Shown in pieces: positions 46,548 through 57,149 of a DNA stretch of 64,000 bases. The stretch covers positions 3,534,001 through 3,598,000 of the forward strand of contig NC_133025.1 in assembly GCF_048771995.1 (NCBI RefSeq). Direction: 5' to 3'. Position numbers and translations under genes: made by a program. Within the stretch, counting starts at the first letter, position 1; the number at the start of each line of letters is the position of its first letter. The stretch comes from Taeniopygia guttata (Eukaryota > Chordata > Aves > Passeriformes > Estrildidae). Under the pieces are notes generated by a model. The model ran no database searches. It was not told where the DNA came from and saw only the letters and a program-made list of their open reading frames with translations.

Positions 46548-48518
46548 GTGAGTGTCTCTCTTACAGCACATCACCCTCCAGCGACTCAGAAATGGGCTGC
46601 AGCATTTAAATTGCCACTTCTATGTCCTAACACCCCACTACACACATGCAAATGGGCACAATGGGAATGTCCTCATTGTTCTTCAGACCCCTGCAACACA
46701 TGGTTCCTCTGATGCATCAGCAAGATGATGAGATGAATCACATCCCAAAGGTGCCCAGCTCTCTGCCTTCACCTGGCAGGAACAGCAAATCAGGTTACTT
46801 TGCATTCATCACACAGTCAAATGCTTCCCCTCCCTGTGCCCTGCTGTGCTGGGTGACCAAGTGATGGGGAAAAGGCATCCAGGAGAGGCTAAACTTGAGT
46901 GACCAACAGCCTTCCTGGGGTCTGATCCCCACTTTGCCCTGAGCTGTTCTGCATCCCTGACACAGTTTATCTGCTTCCCAGGAAGACTCAAACACGCTTT
47001 GTGAGTGGTGTGAGAGAAGTGAGGAGAAACTCAGAAGGGGCTGAGATGGCCCAGGGGAAAAGGCACTGGAGCTGAGAGGGTCAGTTTAGCTGGGGAGGGA
47101 TTTCTGGAGTGACAGTTCAGGCAGTGAAAAGTGAGGAGCATCAGTGCTGGTCCATTCACAAGGGGGTGATCTCCATCCATGGGCAGTGACCCCTGAGCAC
47201 CTTTGGCTCAGGCCTGGTGCAGAAGGATCCAGCAGTCAGACAGAACGCCACAAGCTCTAGAGCCCTCACAAATATCCTGCAGACAGACCTCAGTAGAACA
47301 GGCCAGGCCAGTTGCAGAAGAGAAAAAAGAGGCAATTCCTGTCCTTGGTAAGGTCAGAGCATCAGGACAGCATTCGGGGGAAGGTGAGCCTGAGAAGGAA
47401 ATCACACACCCCACTCCACAGGAAGGCAAAGTATGTTTCCCTGAAGATCATAAAATGATGTTTAAGTTATGAAAAAAATAAGCATCATATTAACTATAGG
47501 AACCTGAGCAACTACTCTGGTCTTACACCACTGCACCCTTCCCATTCTCTGTTTCTGGAGAACCATGGAATTGTTTGTGTTGGAAGGAACTTTAGAGACC
47601 ATCTCAGTCCAACTCCCCAGCATGGGCCAGTCCACTTGCCATTAGACCAGCATGCCCCAAGCCCTATCCAGCCTGGCATTTCCTCCTGGACCTTGGACCC
47701 GGGCCACTCAAAAAGTCTTTGATTTTCTAAACTTTCTCCTGAGGCCTTTTTGAGTATTTCCTTACCCCAGGACTCTTTTGAGGTTACAGGCCCCTCTCAG
47801 AGGCTGATCATTTGTAACTTCTTTTCCATGATGCTGCAGAAAATGCTCCCTGGCCCAGATCAGCTCCGAGACACATTCTCAGCACTGCTGTAACAGATTC
47901 CATTCACATTGAGATCTTTTTGCTTACCGAGAAAACCTGTTCATTCTTGAGCAAACTGCAGCTCTCCCAGGGAAATCTCAGCTCCTGGACTGATGTCCTG
48001 ACACATCTCCCTGGGTATAGGGTTAAAGGAGGTAAATTCTGGTGTTCCAGGACTGGGGTCCACCTGTAGCAACCACACATAAAATCACAGAATCACAGAA
48101 TCACAGCGGGGTGTGAGGGGATCCAGGGAGAGCTCTGGGCAGGTTTGGGCTGTGGAGACAGGAGGAAAGGGAAGCAGATTTGGCAGGGGAGGTGTCTCAC
48201 CAAAGTCACCTTTCAGCCCTCAAAGTGGGAAGTGCTCCTTGTCTCATGCATCCATCCATGCTCCCAGCACAGGCTGCAGGCTGGATCACAAAGGTCACAA
48301 GTCAAACTGAGAGCAGTCAGATTCTGAGCTGCTTGCTCATTAAAACTCTTGCATTCATGTGGGGGGCACATGTGTATGATTTCTCTCAGATTCCTACCTT
48401 TTGCTACACTGAGATGGCAAAAAAATGGGGTCTTGACCATCAGAGACTTCTGCTCCCGGGAATCTTCTCCATTACTCCCATTCCCCATTCTAACACCTGT
48501 TTCTTTTTTTCTCTCCAG
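46548..48518 (+). other. intron between coding exons of copy C
   Basis: A 1971-bp intron with GTGAGT donor and acceptor 'ctttttttctctccag'. The first 900 bp are nearly identical to D. From about 47450 the two diverge clearly. A reverse CR1 fragment lies at 47563-47700. Confidence 0.8.
47563..47700 (-). mobile_element. CR1 LINE 3' fragment in intron of copy C
   Basis: Plus-strand 'gttggaaggaactttagaga', 'ccatctcagtccaactcccc' and 'aagccctatccagcctggca' show a reverse CR1 tail. The orthologous fragment in D is at 58172-58300. Confidence 0.85.
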
Positions 48519-49082
48519 CTCATAGATAAAAATAGTCTTAAACAGATGGAAAGAGAGTCGGTCCTCACAGAGAAATACAAATTCACTTTAGACCAAATCA
48601 AAGAGAGCCAGGCTGTCCTTGCTGACTACAAAGTTATGAAGGGTTTGGACCGTGGCCATTTGAGCCCCAGTAGTCATCAGGATAGCAGAGAAAGCAAGAC
48701 AGCAACATTCACCCTCACCAACATAGTGCCCCAGGACAGCAGCCTCAACACCGGCCAGTGGAACAACTATGAGTGTAAAACAATGGTGCAAAAGACCAAG
48801 GACTGTAAAAGCACCTACGTTGTCACCGGTGCTGTGCCAGGGAACACCTACGTCTCTGGAAACAGAGTTAACAGACCCAGCCACATCTGGTCAGCTGCCT
48901 GCTGTCTGGGGGAAGACACACAGCCCAAAGATGCTTGGGGGGCCATTGCTGAGAATGACAAGAACAGGGTGGAGCTCGTCAGCCTGGGGGTGCTGGAGAA
49001 GAATTTGACCGATCTCTACGGGAAAACAGTTACCCTGTTCAACAATGCCTGTCCCCGGTATCAGAGCTTCTATCTTTTTTAG
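48519..49082 (+). CDS. ENDOD1-like: ENDOD1-like secreted nuclease, copy C, coding exon 2 (nuclease core)
   Basis: Residues 96-282. The Endonuclease_NS core is complete: LDRGH with H142, TNIVPQ (162-167), and LNTGQWNNYE with N172 and E180, which match the histidine base, metal-ligand Asn and Glu of Serratia nuclease. It continues with STYVVTGAVPGNTYVSG, PSHIWSAACC, and NNACPR before a divergent tail ending SFYLF. The first half differs strongly from D at the protein level, while the second half (from about residue 190) is nearly identical. A GT created just after CCCCG near the end could act as an alternative donor. The frame is intact. The product is probably a secreted, metal-dependent DNase/RNase; its substrate and role are unknown. 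Confidence 0.94.
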   Translation, partial: LIDKNSLKQMERESVLTEKYKFTLDQIKESQAVLADYKVMKGLDRGHLSPSSHQDSRESKTATFTLTNIVPQDSSLNTGQWNNYECKTMVQKTKDCKSTYVVTGAVPGNTYVSGNRVNRPSHIWSAACCLGEDTQPKDAWGAIAENDKNRVELVSLGVLEKNLTDLYGKTVTLFNNACPRYQSFYLF

Positions 49083-49114
49083 AAGAGGCTTGGTGGCTTT
49101 TCCCACTTGTCTTA

Positions 49115-49690
49115 GAATCCCAGAATCACAGAATGGGTTGCTTTTGATCAGAACTTAAAACCTTAGAAATCATCTCACACTGACCTGCCTGCCATGGTAA
49201 AGGACACCTTCCACTACACCAGGGTGTTCCAAGCCCTCCCCAGCCTGGCCTTCAACTCTTCCAGGGATGGGACACTCAAAACAGCTCTGGGTAACTTTAC
49301 TTGTACCACAGCCTGCTCAGGGTAATTTACTTGGTTATAATAGCTCATTCCACCCTGCCCTCCATCAGTGTGAAACCATCCCCTCTTGTCCTGCAGTCCA
49401 TACCCTTGTCCAGAGACCCTCTCCAGCCCTCATCGAGATCCTTGAGGTAATGGGCTCTCAGGAGTCTTCTCCAGGCTGACCATCCCCAGCTCTCTCACCC
49501 TCTCTCCAGAGCAGACACAGCCCAGCCCTTGGAGCACCTTCATGGCCTCCACTGAACTCCACACCAACAGCTTTGTATCCCCCTTGTGCTGTGGGCCCCA
49601 GAGCTGGAGGCAGCCCTGCAGGTGGGGTCTCAGCAGAGCACAGTAGAGGGGGACAAATGTCCTGTGCAGCGTCTGTGCTGCTTCCTTCTC
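49115..49690 (-). mobile_element. CR1 LINE fragment downstream of copy C
   Basis: Reverse CR1 from 'agaatcccagaatcacagaa' through 'acaccttccactacaccagg', 'ccatcccctcttgtcctgca' and 'gctgtgggccccagagctgg', to 'cacagtagagggggacaaat'. Its ortholog is at 59725-60300 in unit D. Confidence 0.92.
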
Positions 49691-49904
49691 TGGTGATTTT
49701 CCATCTCCGTCCCTCAGGGCCCCTCCTCCTCTGCTCAAAGGCACAGAGCTGTGGGCAGAGCCTCCAGCTGCTTTGCTTTGCTGCCCCTCTCAGGAGCGAG
49801 TCCTCTCCTCCTCAGCTGTCCCCGAGAGTGTGCAGCTGACTTGTCCCTCACCTCCTTAGCAAGGCTGTGGGACCAGGGCCCCTCAGGTGCTCAGAGATCT
49901 TTTC

Positions 49905-50047
49905 TGGAGATCTGGACAAACCCACACCACAACAATACATGGTTCTGAACAACCTGCCCTAGCTGATGCTGCTGGGGCCTGGAGTCTGCACTAGAAGATC
50001 TGAGAAGTCCCTCCAAAACACAACAATTCAGTGATTCTGTGATCCTG
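49905..50047 (+). mobile_element. CR1 LINE 3' tail (sense) behind copy C
   Basis: Sense tail 'ggttctgaacaacctgccct' ... 'acaattcagtgattctgtga'. Equivalent pieces lie behind A and D. Confidence 0.75.
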
Positions 50048-50311
50048 GGACATGCTTTTGGTTCCTTGCTTTTGAAACTGCACATTGAGAGCAGCAGCTG
50101 TTGTATTAGACAGGCAGGCTTTGGCATCAGACACAGAGAAAGCTTTGAGCAGCCAAAGCTCAATTCCTGTGCTGCCCTCCTTGGACACCTTCATTCTCTG
50201 CTTTGCTTCTGAAGCTTTTCTGCAGATTTATGGGAAACTGATTTGGGGAAATGTATTCAATGGTTGTCAAAGATCAATGTGTGCCACATCATGTAGTTTG
50301 CAAGAGCTTAC

Positions 50312-50317
50312 AATAAA
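50312..50317 (+). terminator. candidate polyadenylation signal AATAAA, unit C
   Basis: AATAAA followed by a GT-rich stretch ('ggttgtttactgcagtgctgg'). It is the first good signal downstream of copy C in an otherwise conserved, non-CR1 stretch. If used, the 3'UTR would be about 1.2 kb and include the CR1 insertions. Confidence 0.4.
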
Positions 50318-50668
50318 GGTTGTTTACTGCAGTGCTGGATTGAAGGGTCACCTCTTCCTTAAACCACATGGGCTGTGGGTGGATCTCCGCAGCCCCCCTG
50401 GATCCCCATGGGCTGTGGGTCGATGTCCGTAGCCCCCATGGATCTCCTTGGCCTCCAGGGAAACAGGTCCTTCACCATGGCCACAGCATAGCCTGTAGAG
50501 GAATCTTGTCTCTGGCACTGGGAGCGCCTCCACCGCCTCCTTCTCCACTGACCTTGGTGCCTCCATGTCCTTTCCCTCACATGTTCTCACCTCCTCCTTG
50601 TCTCTGGCTGGAATTAAAACTGCATGCCCTGCTTCCTTTTGATTTTCTTCTTAAATTGAAAACTGCAG

Positions 50669-50907
50669 AGGTGTTACCAACCTCTCTCATTGGCCAAGCT
50701 GTGGACAGCATCACTTCCATCTTCAGAGCCATCAGGGACTGGATCTGGCAGACACGGTGGAAGCTTCTAGCAGCTTCTCACAGAAGCCACCTCTGTGGCT
50801 CCCCCACCACCAAAAAGCAGGCTGTGCAAAACCAGCACACCAACCCCATCAGTGCCAGCTCTATCAACTTCTCAGGCTCTTCCCAGGACCTTCACCCCTG
50901 GCAGTAA
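50669..50907 (+). other. possible extra downstream exon, unit C
   Basis: After 'gattttcttc' ... 'aactgcag' a frame of 79 codons opens. It begins VLPTSLIGQAVDSITSIFRA, continues with an amphipathic stretch (IRDWIWQTRWKLLAA), and ends in TAA. Human ENDOD1 has a long C-terminal extension after its nuclease domain, so this might be a remnant or alternative 3' exon. It lies beyond the candidate polyA signal, and no normal exon 2 donor feeds it except a GT unique to C, so it is only a hint. Confidence 0.2.
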
Positions 50908-51009
50908 TCACAAATGCCCAGCCATGCTCAGCAAGATTGTGAAACACACGGGAAGCCCAACAGAGAAAAGGACTCTTCCCTATTTCATACCTGATGCAAA
51001 GCATCAGTC

Positions 51010-52092
51010 CTATCTGTGCTGGGTCACTGGGAGGTGCCACATGCCTGGAGTTTGGCCATGGTGACACCCATCCACAGGAAGGGCTGGCAGGAGAACCTGG
51101 GGAACTACAGGAGTGTCCACCTGTCCACACGCCCCAGAAGGGTTACGGAGCAGATTGTCCTGAGTGTGTCACACGGCACATTCAGGATAACCAAGGCAGC
51201 AGGCCCAGCCAGCAGGGCTTTAGGAAAGGCAGGTCCTGCCTGGCAAACCTGATCTCCTTTGATGACCAGGCGAGCAGCCCAGTGGATGAGGGGGAGGCTG
51301 TGGAAGTGTCTACCTGGACCTCAACAAAGCCTTTGGCACCATCTCCCACAGCGTTCTCCTGGGAAAGCTGCCAGCCCATGGCTTGGAGAGGAGCTCTGTT
51401 GGCTGGCTCAGGAACTGTCTGGATGTCCAGCCCAGAGAGGCTTGGTGAACAGTGCCACATCCAGCTGGCACCCGGCCACAAGCGGTGTCCCCAGGCCTGT
51501 TTAATATCTTTATGCTGATCTGGATGAGGGGATCCAGTGAACTCTCAGGGAGATCACGGATGATGCCACATTTGGTGGGAGACTCATCCTGCTGGCGGGC
51601 AGGAAGGCTCTGCAGAGGGATCGGGACAGGCCGGACCCAGGGGCCGAGGCCACCTCTGCAGGCAGAGCAGACAAAGGCCATGAAGCTGGGGAAGGCCCTG
51701 CAGGGCACGGCCTGTGAGCAGCGGCTGAGGCACCCGGGGTTCTTTAGCCCAGAAGAGGGGGCTCTGAGAGATTATTGCTCCCTACAGCTCCCTGGAAAGG
51801 GGGTGTAGCCAGGTGGGGGACAGCGATTTCTCCTAGGCAGCCAGCGAGACGATGAGAGGACAAGGCCTCAACCTGCAACAGGGGAGATTCTGGTGGGACA
51901 TCAGGAGGAATTTCTTCACATAAAGCGTGATTCAGCATTGGAATGGAGTGCCTGAGGATGTGGTGGAATCCCAATCTCTGGAAAGTGGATGTGGCACTCA
52001 GTGCCATGGTCCATTTAACCAGGTGGTAAGTGGTCAAAGTTGGACTCCATGATCCTGAAGCCGTTTCCAACATCAATAATTCTGTGCTTCTC
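51010..52092 (+). mobile_element. CR1 LINE, ORF2 reverse-transcriptase 3' part plus tail, unit C
   Basis: Sense, 5'-truncated CR1. Translation shows the CR1 pol pattern in several frames: TPIHRKGWQENLGNYRSVHL, QGFRKGRSCLANLISFDDQ, DLNKAFGTISHSVL-like and GVPRPV-like stretches, then the 3' tail ('gagattattgctccctacag', 'tggaatggagtgcctgagga') ending 'aataattctgtgcttctc'. Frame changes show the copy is dead. It is shared with D, so it predates the C/D duplication. Confidence 0.93.
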
Positions 52093-53098
52093 ACAGGAAC
52101 CCAGCTTGGAGCTGAGCAGAGGGCTGCCCCAGCTCCACAAGCGAGCTGCCAGGCACCTGTCAGCTGGGATTGTGCTGTTTTCTGCTCAGCCTGCTGAGGA
52201 TGGGAAATAGGGATGGAGCTCTTTTCTGAGCCCAGAGCGGGTCCATGCCCACGGTGGGGTGGGAAGCACCTCTGTTCCCTGGGAAGGTGCAGCTGCACTG
52301 ACATGGGAGGGTAATTTTGCAGTTTGCTCTGTGTCTGTCCATCTTTGGGGAGATTTCTGGGCCCCGGTGTCAGAGGGATTTTAGGCACTCAGGGAGTGGT
52401 GAGGAGACAATACAACCTCCAGCCACTTCCCTGCATTGTTGGATCATGCAGTTTGCTTAGTCCTTTTCCAGTAACACCAAGGCTTCACATTCAGGGGACT
52501 GAACATGTTGCCTTGTGCTGTCCCAAAAGAGAAAGAAACAGGAGAATGAAGACAGTGATGTCTTCTGGCTTCTGCTTGAGGGAGCAGCTGGGCAAATGTC
52601 CTTTGGTCCATCCAGGAAACAAACTTTCCTGCTTGGCAACTTTTAAAGGGTTACACCTCTGATTTCTCAGGAATTGCTTATCTGGTGTATATCCGGGAGG
52701 GTTTCTGCTACACTCCCTGCTCTGAGGCTCTCACTTCCTGTACTTGGGCAAAATGTCTCTTGCTGTTGGTCAACAGCACTTTGGCAAAGGAATATCAGCC
52801 AAGAACTTCTGGGGGTCAGGTGAGGAGGTGTTTGTTCAGGAATGCTGCTGCCCAAGTGCTGTGCCTTCTCCCTCCTTCCGGTCAAACTCCATTTTGTTTG
52901 GGGTATCAATCCCAGGTTAACAGACACAGAAGAAACCACAGGACTCAACCAATTTTTTCGAACAAGCTTTGGTCTAACACACTTTTTCTGGATATCTCTC
53001 GGTGTAACAACCAACTCATCATTCTATTATTTCTGGACTTTTGGAAGTGGAAGAAAATGAGTCCAGTTTAGTTTTGAGTGAATGAATGATCATTGAAT
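52093..53098. other. distal part of unit C, non-coding
   Basis: No gene recognised. The 52890-53075 stretch is the sequence that also precedes unit C (43321-43490) and copy A (31140-31225), so it marks the unit end. Confidence 0.5.
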
Positions 53099-54060
53099 GA
53101 GAGAACATTTTGGTTTGGAAAGGACCTTAATGACCAGCTCCTTCCATACCCTCCCATGGGCAGGGACACCTTCCACTCTGCCAGGTTGCTCCAAGGGATA
53201 ACCTGGCCATGGTCACGTCCAGGGATAGGGCAGTCCCAGCCTGTGCTGGGGTTTCACCACCCCCACAGTAACAAATATCTTCCTAATAGCCAGTCCAAAC
53301 CCACACTCCTTCCATTCCAAGCCGTTTCACCTTGTCCTAATGGCGTGGTTTAAGCCCAGCCAGCAGCCACGCCCCATGCAGCCCCTTCCTCACTCCCCAA
53401 CCACCGGGATCAGGGAGAGAACTGGAAGGGTAAAAGCTGGAAAATTTGTGGGTGGACATAGAGATAGTTTAGGAGGGAAAGAAAAAGCCCTGCACACAAG
53501 CAAAGCACATCAAGGAATTCTTTCAGCATTTCCCATGGACTGAAAGGTGTTCAGCAACCTCTGGGAGTGCAGGGCCCCATCCCACCTAACAGGTACCTGG
53601 GAAGACAAAACCCACCATTCCAAATGTGCTCTCCTTCCTCCTTCTTCCCCTCACTATATAGCCAGCATGATGTCACATGGTCCAGAATGTCCCTCTGGTC
53701 AGTTGGGCTCTCCCGTCCTGGCTGTGTCTCCTCCCAACCTCCCAAGCACCCCCAGCCTCCTTGCCAGCCTGGCAGTACAAAAAGCAGAAAAGGCCTTGAC
53801 TCTGTCAAACCTCTGCCAACCATAACAGAAACGTCTCTGTGTTATCATCTCTCATGAGAGTTCAGTGTTCAGCAGAACTCCACAACACAGCCCCATACCT
53901 GCCATTGTCCAAAAAAAATCACCTCTGAACCCAGCACACCCATCAGCTCCATGCCCTTGTGCAAAGTCTCTCCCCAGCTCTCCTGTAGACCCCTAAAGTA
54001 CAGGCAGGTGCTCTGAGGTATCCCCAGAGCCTCCTCCTTCCCAGGCTGCTGGGATGAAGC
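53099..54060 (-). mobile_element. CR1 LINE fragment split by an LTR, end of unit C
   Basis: Reverse CR1. The first part is 53099-53343 ('ttttggtttggaaaggacct' ... 'tttcaccttgtcctaatgg') and the second is 53940-54060 ('ccatgcccttgtgcaaagtc' ... 'cctccttcccaggctg'). The two halves are continuous in the CR1 consensus, which shows that the LTR landed inside an existing CR1 copy. Confidence 0.88.
53344..53939 (+). mobile_element. avian ERV LTR (family 2), inserted in a CR1
   Basis: About 596 bp, from 'gtggtttaagcccagccagc' to 'acccagcaca'. It includes 'agagaactggaagggtaaaa', 'gcacacaagcaaagcacatc', 'ctatatagccagcatgatgt' (TATA region), 'ctggctgtgtctcctcccaa' and 'gaaaaggccttgactctgtc', all familiar from a common avian LTR family. 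No internal viral region adjoins it. It is a diverged fossil, older than the C/D duplication because unit D has its start at 63960. Confidence 0.85.
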
Positions 54061-54304
54061 TGATACAAAGCCATGGCAATCAGGCAAGAGAATATTTGTA
54101 GCCCGGCCATTGGATGATGTCCTGTGCGGCTGCAGAAGAGCAGACTGTGAATATCTGAGTGTACTCAGAGACAGGCCAGTCCATCCAATGTCACCAGAGC
54201 TGTTCTCTTGGGAACAGAAACACGTGTAGGTGCTGGAGCAGCAGCAGCTGCAGCTGGTGGGATGGATGGAATGACCAAGGAAGTGACCAGACCCTCTTAG
54301 CTGA

Positions 54305-54670
54305 TCCTGACACACCTTGCTGCCCGTCAGCAAAGTTGGGAGAAATTCTGGGGAAATTCTGAAAAACAACTGTCAGCACATTTCAGATTGGGTATGAACA
54401 AACTCCTGTAAATAAAAATCAAAAACTTCTCTTTTCTATGGAAATCCATGTTTATGAAAAAGGGCAAATTCATTACTGGATATATATTTCACTGATGTGG
54501 ACATACCATGCTGCCAGTGAGCAAATCTGGGAGAAGTTCTGAGGAAATTATGAAAAACAACTGTCAACACATTTCGGGGAGGGTGTGAACAAACCCCCTG
54601 AATGAAACTAGAAAACTTCTCTTTTCTGTGGAATTTTCTGTTTACAAGAAGGCGCAGATTTAGGACTGGG
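54305..54670 (+). promoter_or_regulatory. duplicated promoter-proximal module, copy D
   Basis: Same two-block arrangement as in C (54305-54492 and 54493-54679) with minor changes, such as 'gaaactagaaaacttctc' in place of 'gaaaatagaaaacttctc'. Confidence 0.5.
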
Positions 54671-54770
54671 TATATATTGCAGTGGCACTCCTGGGCATTC
54701 ATACAGTTCTTTCTCCAGGGAGAAGACAGAAGGAACGGTTCAGCTGCCTTTTCTGAGACTCTGCTTCAAG
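54671..54770 (+). promoter_or_regulatory. TATA box 1 and putative non-coding first exon, copy D
   Basis: TATATAT at 54671-54677 and donor CAAG/GTAAGC (exon end 54770), identical in layout to C. Confidence 0.6.
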
Positions 54771-55159
54771 GTAAGCCCTTCCTCCTTTTTCACCATTGAC
54801 TTCGATATTCCAAATCTTTCCTGAATTTCAGAATAAACATAAATAGGCAAAGCCTAGGCTGGAGTTGCAAGGGGCAATCAGAGCTTATGCATGCATTGAA
54901 TTTTTCAGCAGTGTAGTATTTTCTGTCAGTCAGGAGGGCAACCACAGAAGGAAAGATTTGGGAAAGAAACTCAAGCCAGCTCACCTGAAAATAAATATCA
55001 AACTGTTGACTAAGAAGGAAGGGGGAGATTATTCAATAGTAAAATTGCAACCGTGGCCTTACAAAAAACCTCTGGACAAAAACAGGTGTGGTGTGAATTC
55101 CTGGGAAAATTCCCAAATCCTGCTTGGGAAATCAAACAACTGTCTCTCCCTGGAGAGCA

Positions 55160-55255
55160 TATAAACCCAGACAGTCTGAGACTGCAGCAGAGGCATTTGA
55201 GACTCCTCTGCCCCTTTGGGGCTGTGAGCAGAATCCTGTGCCGCTCCTTCTCACG
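55160..55255 (+). promoter_or_regulatory. TATA box 2 and putative alternative first exon, copy D
   Basis: TATAAA at 55160-55165 and donor CTCACG/GTAGGT (exon end 55255), conserved with C. Confidence 0.58.
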
Positions 55256-56830
55256 GTAGGTTGTTTTCTATGTATCTGCTATGTTAGATATTAAGTTAGT
55301 GATATCCATATTAATCTCATGGAGGGGTCATGCAGAAGGACTATTCACACAATTTTCTGCTTGATTTGGGGCAGTTATGGCCAGGCTCTGCAGAGTACTG
55401 AAAGAGTCCTGACTTGTAGTTCCAGTTCTCAGTTTCCAGCTCATTGGTCACCATGTTCCTGATACCAGGAGGAAAATGAGTAAAACGACCACATATCTTG
55501 GGTCAGAGCTGGGCTGTGTGCAGCTCAGCATCCTGAATCCAGTGGAAATGGAGAGATGAGGGTCAGGGAATAGAAGAAGGAAAGAGCAAATGTGCAAGGT
55601 GACTTGTCAAGCCCTCAGCACTCCTCAGCCCAGACCCTTCCCAGCCCAAGGTGGGCTTTGTGCTTTACAGGCTGTGGCACCTTTCTCTCCCAGGAACCCT
55701 TTGAACTGCCTTTCCCAGCTCCCTTATTCCAAATGCTGATGATATTAGATCACTCCAATTATTGTCTGGAAATGCAAATGGAAGCATCTCTGCTCTCCCA
55801 AACCTTTGCTGCCTCTCAAAAGAAGACAAAGCCTGCTTGCTTGCTTGCCAGAATCCCAGTATTTTTCCCAGCTTTCCAATAGTTTTCCCAGCTTTCCAGT
55901 AGTTTTCTCATAAAGGAATGACCTTACTGACTGTTGAGAATCACTTGAGCACTGAGAAAGACAAAATTGGACAGGTGGCTGTCCAAGAAATTCCTGCAAC
56001 AATGCCTTTGACTGTAGATGGAAATCAATCAGCAAAGCTGAAGATGGGCATCAGCAGGAATCCCAAGCAAACAGGGGAAGAGCTGCCCCTCAGTGCTTGC
56101 ATTGCAGCAGCCATTGTGCTGGTAAGATAGCGGTGTTACCCCCATGTTTGCTGATACCATCTGCTTGGTCCCTTCATTTGCTCTCTCCATGTGTCTGCAA
56201 GTTCAGGGTCGGGGGTTGGATAAGGTGGAAATGCAAGGTGAGCAGCAGGACACCCATTGCTCAATGCCAGGTGAGAGGCAGGACCCCAGGTGGATCATTT
56301 GGGGCTCAGAATTGGGTCTGTCTGGGAGAGCTGCGTGTCTGTGTGAACCTGGCTGGGGCCAGGGACATGTAGGAAGTGCAGCATTGCTGTTCTTTGCCTG
56401 CCCAATGCCCCATGAGATTAAAGGCCAGCTCAGCATTGCAGGGGGCTGAGCAGAGTCTGTGCCCAGCTGCCCGTGTCTGCTGTGGGAAGGTGCTGAGAGC
56501 AGGAGGGAGGTGGGAAAAGGTGACCTTGTCCCAGGCTGTGCCTCAGTTGCAATATCATTTGCTGTGAGAGCTGATTGCACTCGTGGAGGTTTGGCTCCTT
56601 CCTCCTACAGGCTCACTTCTCCCACTGCTGTCTTCTCTAGGCTCCTAAAGCCTCTTTTAGGTTTCACCCTTATTTCCTCCCTGGTTTTACCATATGCAGG
56701 AGGACAGAAATTACTGCTTTCTTGGTCTATCATAATCCCCTGCTCAGCCAGCTCTGTCTCCCTGCACAAAAGGCTCCAGGCCATGACCAGCTCTCTCCAA
56801 GCTGAGTGTCCCTCTGCATTTGCCTTCCAG
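55256..56830 (+). other. 5' intron of copy D
   Basis: Nearly identical to the 5' intron of C. The acceptor 'tttgccttccag' ends at 56830. The open frames inside are shared with C and not recognised as protein. Confidence 0.5.
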
Positions 56831-56864
56831 GGGATCAAGAGCCCTTCACTGAAATCCTCCCACG

Positions 56865-57149
56865 ATGCTGGGGCTGCTGCTGCTGCAGGTGTTGGCCAGC
56901 TGCCTCTGGCTGGGACACAGCGAGGTGGTGAGGTCCTTTGCAGAATGTCCTCAGTTCTTCTATGGAGGGACCACCCCAAATGATGCCCTGAATCCAAAGA
57001 ACCCAGCGTGGATCTGCCAGTTCTTCAAGAACCAGTATCACTATGCCACCCTGTACGACAGAGACAATAGAATTCCAGTGTACTCTGCTTACAAATATGA
57101 GCCTTCAGATGTCAAGAGACCTCCAGAGTGGTGGTTAGTTGAGCCTCAG
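56865..57149 (+). CDS. ENDOD1-like: ENDOD1-like secreted nuclease, copy D, coding exon 1
   Basis: Residues 1-95 of a 282-residue protein with the same signal peptide (ending SCLWLGHS), AECPQFFYGGTTP, AWICQFFKNQYHYATLYDRD, RIPVYSAYKYEP and WWLVEPQ. 34 bp of 5'UTR follow the acceptor; phase-0 donor CAG/GTGAGT. The only silent difference from C in the exon is CCC/CCT at the proline of KRP. All other differences replace the residue, in several cases with two or three base changes in one codon (AAT/AGG, GAC/AAG, TCA/GAG). Confidence 0.94.

Larger units (their letters stand above)
43507..54113 (+). repeat. segmental tandem duplication, unit C (about 10.6 kb)
   Basis: First of two direct repeats. 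Matching landmarks lie 10602-10616 bp apart across the whole unit (for example 45143/55745, 49267/59876 and 53093/63709). Identity by eye is about 97-99% over most non-coding DNA but falls to roughly 80-90% in a block at about 47450-48800. The unit carries gene copy C, its two promoter blocks, and shared CR1 and LTR insertions. Confidence 0.93.

Noticed and set aside
48588-48884. 98-codon minus-strand frames opposite exon 2 of B, C and D (39775, 48588, 59200)
   Set aside because: Antisense shadows of the conserved nuclease exon; their conservation follows from the sense strand.
50994-51808. Open frames of 118-174 codons repeated at 61610-62424
   Set aside because: They lie in a truncated CR1 LINE. 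Fragments of the reverse transcriptase appear in different frames, so these are remains and not host genes.
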